Shown: piece by piece, positions 5,975-9,537 of the stretch
Position numbering within the stretch: the stretch's first letter is position 1
Layout of the letters: each line of letters opens with the position of its first letter
Origin: Nocardioides sp.
GTDB taxonomy: Bacteria; Actinomycetota; Actinomycetes; Propionibacteriales; Nocardioidaceae
Direction of reading: 5' to 3'
DNA: 9,537 nt
Assembly: GCA_029264225.1 (NCBI GenBank)
Contig: JARICB010000178.1
Coordinates: 1 to 9,537, forward strand
Position numbers and translations under genes: made by a program
The notes under the pieces: generated by a model
What the model saw: only the letters and a program-made list of their open reading frames with translations
What the model was told of the DNA's origin: nothing
Databases searched by the model: none

Positions 5975-6410
5975 GTGGCGCCGGGCCACGCCGGATGATG
6001 CGGGGCCGCTGGCCGACCTTGAGCGGGACGCCAACCTGGTAGGACTGGCTCACGTGTTCGGCGAGCTGCCGTTTCCCTACGACGCCGTGCTGACCCGCTG
6101 GGTGCTGGTCCTGGCCGACCCGGAGGTCACCGTCGATGTCATCGACGCAGACAACGGCTTGGTCGCCTACGCGGCCTACGACCCCGAGTCGCTGCGCCAC
6201 GTCGCGGTACACCCCGACCGATGGGGTCGCGGTATCGCTCGGGACGGGGTGCAGCGAGCGGCCGCAGCGGGGGCGAACCGATTGTGGGTGCTGCACGAGA
6301 ACCATCGAGCCCGTGAGCTGTATGAGCGACTCGGGTGGGCCCCTACCGGGGTGACGCAGGAGTGTCCATGGGCTCCGCACCCCACCGAGCTGGAGTATGG
6401 GCGTGGCTGA
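5949..6410 (+). CDS. GNAT-family N-acetyltransferase
   Basis: 153 residues from ATG at 5949, or 149 from ATG at 5961, to TGA at 6408-6410. It is a single GNAT domain: WRRATPDDAGPLADLERDA (10-28) forms the first strand and helix, and HVAVHPDRWGRGIARDG (84-100) contains the acetyl-CoA pyrophosphate-binding R-x-x-G-x-G/A motif. NRLWVLHENHRARELYERLGW (110-130) is the usual strand-helix with the Asn and Tyr that close the fold. It should transfer an acetyl group from acetyl-CoA to an amine; the substrate, whether antibiotic, amino acid or protein N-terminus, cannot be read from sequence. It overlaps the regulator gene by 26 bp (14 bp from 5961). A weak GGTGG lies before 5949 and nothing before 5961, so the start is uncertain. 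It probably shares the regulator transcript. Confidence 0.85.
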   Translation: MASTMTKPEWRRATPDDAGPLADLERDANLVGLAHVFGELPFPYDAVLTRWVLVLADPEVTVDVIDADNGLVAYAAYDPESLRHVAVHPDRWGRGIARDGVQRAAAAGANRLWVLHENHRARELYERLGWAPTGVTQECPWAPHPTELEYGRG

Positions 6411-7311
6411 GGAGTCGAGTGCGTCACTCCTGGCAGTCGCCGACCGTCTCTACGCGCTGCCGATGGCTGAGTTCACTCCGGCGCGCGACGCTCTGGTCAA
6501 GCAACACCGCACCGACAAGGTGTTCGCTGCCCAGGTCAAGGCGCTGAAGAAGCCGTCCCTCGCGGCGTGGGTGGTCAACCTGCTCGTACGTCGTGATGCG
6601 CCGCAGGTGGAGCAGGTGCTGGCCGTGGGGGCGGCTCTGCGTGAGGCACAGGCCAGTCTGGATGGCGATGAACTCCGGGCGCTGACCCGCCAGCGCCGCC
6701 AGCTCACTGCCGCGGTCACTACCCAGGCACGGGGACTGGCTCGGGAGGAGGGGGTCAAGGTGACGCAGGCAGTGGCCGACCAGGTGGAGGCGACGCTGAG
6801 TGCCGCGATGGTCGATGAAGGGGCTGCGGCCGCGCTCCGCAGCGGTCTGCTCGTCGCCTCGTTGGCGGCGACGGGTGTCGGTAGGGCTGAGGTGAGCGAT
6901 GCCGTCGCCCTTCCGGAGGCGCTGGGCTTCGCTGCCGCGCCACAGGAGGCCGCCGTACCGCCCCGACCCGAACTCCACGTCGTACCCGACCCGGAGGCAG
7001 ACCTGAAGGCCAGGCGAGCCGCCGAACAGGTAGCGGCCGACGCGCTGGCGCAGGTCGAGTCGGCCCGTGAAGTATGGGGATCAGCGGCGGATGATGTCGA
7101 CGAGATCCAGGCCAGGACGCTGCAGCTGCAGGCCCAGCTGGATGAGCTCCAAGGTCGGATCGCCCAACTGGAGGCGGACCTGGAGGAGAACGACGACGAA
7201 CTCGGCGACGCCGAGAGCGCGCGAGATCAGGCGGCCGAGACGTTGGCCGCGGCGGAGAACACCCTCGACAAGGCGAACGCTGCCCTGGAGAGGCTTACCC
7301 GCGCCCGGACG

Positions 7312-7317
<6 letters not shown>
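6403..7317 (+). CDS. coiled-coil protein of unknown function, actinobacterial conserved type
   Basis: 304 residues from GTG at 6403, or 306 from ATG at 6397, to TGA at 7315-7317. GTG at 6403 is preferred because GGAG (6392-6395) lies 7 nt before it but only 1 nt before the ATG. The N-terminal part has FTPARDALVKQHR and VKALKKPSLAAWVVNLLVRR (roughly residues 23-65), a pattern I recall from uncharacterised actinobacterial proteins. A helical Ala/Arg-rich middle follows, then a Pro-rich break (about 188-202), then a long acidic coiled coil (about 205-300) with regular Leu/Ala heptads such as LQLQAQLDELQGRIAQLEADL. No signal peptide, membrane helix or enzyme motif is visible. The coiled coil suggests a cytoplasmic structural or scaffold role; the function is unknown. 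Its start overlaps the GNAT stop, placing it last in the plus-strand chain, and its stop overlaps that of glycerol kinase. Confidence 0.82.
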
Positions 7318-8793
<1,476 letters not shown>

Positions 8794-8797
8794 CGGG

Positions 8798-8803
8798 TTC
8801 CTT
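8798..8803 (-). promoter_or_regulatory. ribosome binding site of glpK
   Basis: Read on the minus strand this is AAGGAA followed by CCCG and the ATG at 8793. It is the clearest Shine-Dalgarno sequence in the window and fixes the glpK start. Confidence 0.75.
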
Positions 8804-8846
8804 CCCAGAAACTCGTGAGATGAAGCAACAAGGACGAGGTGGCCCC

Positions 8847-8852
8847 AACCTA
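8847..8852 (-). promoter_or_regulatory. putative -10 box of glpK
   Basis: On the minus strand this reads TAGGTT, a TANNNT box. Transcription would start near 8840, giving a leader of about 45 nt before ATG 8793 that includes the ribosome site. Its -35 slot, 17 bp upstream, is occupied exactly by the opposing TAGGTT box at 8870-8875. Confidence 0.4.
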
Positions 8853-8869
8853 GTGGGCGCCCTTCGAGG

Positions 8870-8882
8870 TAGGTTCTCTGCC
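8870..8882 (+). promoter_or_regulatory. putative leaderless promoter -10 box before the methyltransferase gene
   Basis: TAGGTT at 8870-8875 is followed by 7 nt and GTG at 8883, the leaderless geometry seen at two other genes in the window. GAGGTAGG (8866-8873) could also act as a distant ribosome site, so leaderless translation is probable but not certain. Confidence 0.48.
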
Positions 8883-9485
8883 GTGCGAGACACCAAAGGA
8901 GAGGACTACGCCAAACGGCTCCGTGACCTGGAGACCGCTCGGTGGAAGCAGATCCTCAACGTGCAAGCTCCGTACCGCTGGAACCTGCGCCGCCACGATC
9001 TGGGTCGGACCCTCGATGTCGGCTGCGGCATCGGGCGCAACCTCGAGTCGTTGCCTGCGGGATCGGTCGGGGTCGACCACAATGCGTCGTCGATCGCGAT
9101 CGCTCGAGAACGCGGTCTGGACGCGCTCACGGTGGCGGAGTGGGAGTCCTCGCAACAACGCGTCCCCGACTCCTTTGACTCGATCCTGCTCGCCCACGTC
9201 ATCGAGCACATGCCAGCCGCGATGGGGGAGCAGGTGGTGCGCGACTACCTGCCCTACCTCAAACCCGGCGGAAAGGTGCTGTTCATCTGTCCGCAGGAAC
9301 GCGGCTACGCCTCCGATCCGACGCATGTGCGCTGGACCACGGGGCAGGACCTGATGGATCTCTCCTGCCACCTGGGCCTCGAGCCGCAGAAGTGGCGCAG
9401 TTTCCCCCTGCCCAGGTTCACCGGCAAGGCGTTCGTCTACAACGAGTTCAACGTGCTCGCGATCAAGCCGACCGTCTCGACCTAG
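8883..9485 (+). CDS. class I SAM-dependent methyltransferase
   Basis: 200 residues from GTG at 8883 to TAG at 9483-9485. SAM-binding motif I is TLDVGCGIGRN (43-53); the acidic end of the second strand is VGVDHN (62-67); motif IV is SILLAHVIEHM (100-110), followed by LKPGGKVLFICP (126-137). This is the Methyltransf_11/UbiE-type pattern. The N-terminus (KGEDYAKRLRDLETARWKQ) is helical and polar, with no signal peptide. The methyl acceptor cannot be read; similar small enzymes occur beside glycosyltransferase genes and in lipid or polyketide pathways. The open frame reaches back to ATG 8820, but the added residues (GRGGPNLVGALRGRFSAV) are translated promoter DNA and lack family features, and the TAGGTT box lies inside them, so GTG 8883 is preferred. 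It is divergent from glpK. Confidence 0.87.
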   Translation: MRDTKGEDYAKRLRDLETARWKQILNVQAPYRWNLRRHDLGRTLDVGCGIGRNLESLPAGSVGVDHNASSIAIARERGLDALTVAEWESSQQRVPDSFDSILLAHVIEHMPAAMGEQVVRDYLPYLKPGGKVLFICPQERGYASDPTHVRWTTGQDLMDLSCHLGLEPQKWRSFPLPRFTGKAFVYNEFNVLAIKPTVST

Positions 9486-9537
9486 TCCGAACGAACGATC
9501 TCCAGCACCTGTCGGTCGATCCATGCGGGCCGCAGGC
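9482..9537 (-). CDS. probable C-terminal end of a minus-strand gene running off the window
   Basis: From the right edge the minus strand reads 17 sense codons, LRPAWIDRQVLEIVRSD, and then TAG (9482-9484). The residue mix looks like a real protein end (amphipathic helix, charged tail), the codons mostly end in G or C, and the stop shares CTAG with the methyltransferase stop, matching the tight convergent style elsewhere in the window. Too little is visible to name a family. Confidence 0.4.
   Translation of the reverse strand, partial: LRPAWIDRQVLEIVRSD

Noticed and set aside
8820..8882. Upstream ATG start for the methyltransferase
   Set aside because: It would translate the promoter region and adds residues without family features; GTG 8883 has a TAGGTT box at leaderless distance.

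Overview
The window is high-GC DNA with very tight gene packing. It suggests an actinobacterium, most likely of the Nocardioides / Propionibacteriales type. Pointers are the ROK glucokinase tail, a MacS/MacR-type two-component system, frequent GTG starts, many 4-bp stop/start overlaps, and TAGGNT -10-like boxes 6-7 nt upstream of start codons (leaderless style). The genus is inferred from gene content and style, not from a marker gene. I see no mobile element, CRISPR array, tRNA or rRNA.

Left part (1-2893). The window opens inside a plus-strand ROK-family glucokinase gene, of which only the C-terminal 142 residues are present. It converges, with a 16-bp overlap, on a minus-strand run of three closely spaced genes. 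In transcription order these are an alpha/beta hydrolase of the carboxylesterase / monoacylglycerol-lipase type, a small acidic two-helix membrane protein, and a TIGR00300 (LOR/SDH-domain) protein related to the alternative ornithine cyclodeaminases of archaea and cyanobacteria.

Centre (2951-7317). A divergent 57-bp gap separates that run from a plus-strand chain of six overlapping genes: a PlsC-type lysophospholipid acyltransferase, a MacS-type membrane sensor kinase, a small flavin-reductase-fold protein, a MacR-type NarL/FixJ response regulator, a GNAT acetyltransferase and a coiled-coil protein of unknown function. The first three junctions are 4-bp overlaps (CTGA, ATGA, ATGA). The kinase has no ATG/GTG/TTG start in the right place and appears to start at CTG inside the acyltransferase stop. 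A TAGGGT box just before the regulator start could be an internal leaderless promoter. The layout suggests a membrane-lipid enzyme made together with an envelope-sensing regulatory module that contains an embedded flavoprotein.

Right part (7312-9537). Glycerol kinase (minus) converges on the coiled-coil gene and shares the palindrome TCATGA with it as overlapping stop codons. Upstream of glycerol kinase, an 89-bp divergent gap carries mirrored TAGGTT boxes, each lying in the -35 slot of the other. They face glpK and a class I SAM methyltransferase. The methyltransferase stop shares CTAG with the stop of a probable minus-strand gene that runs off the window.

Nothing here is a clear new defence or mobile system. 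The points most worth a second look are the flavoprotein embedded between kinase and regulator, the CTG start, the mirrored divergent promoter, and the ornithine-cyclodeaminase-like gene beside a central-carbon and lipid cluster.
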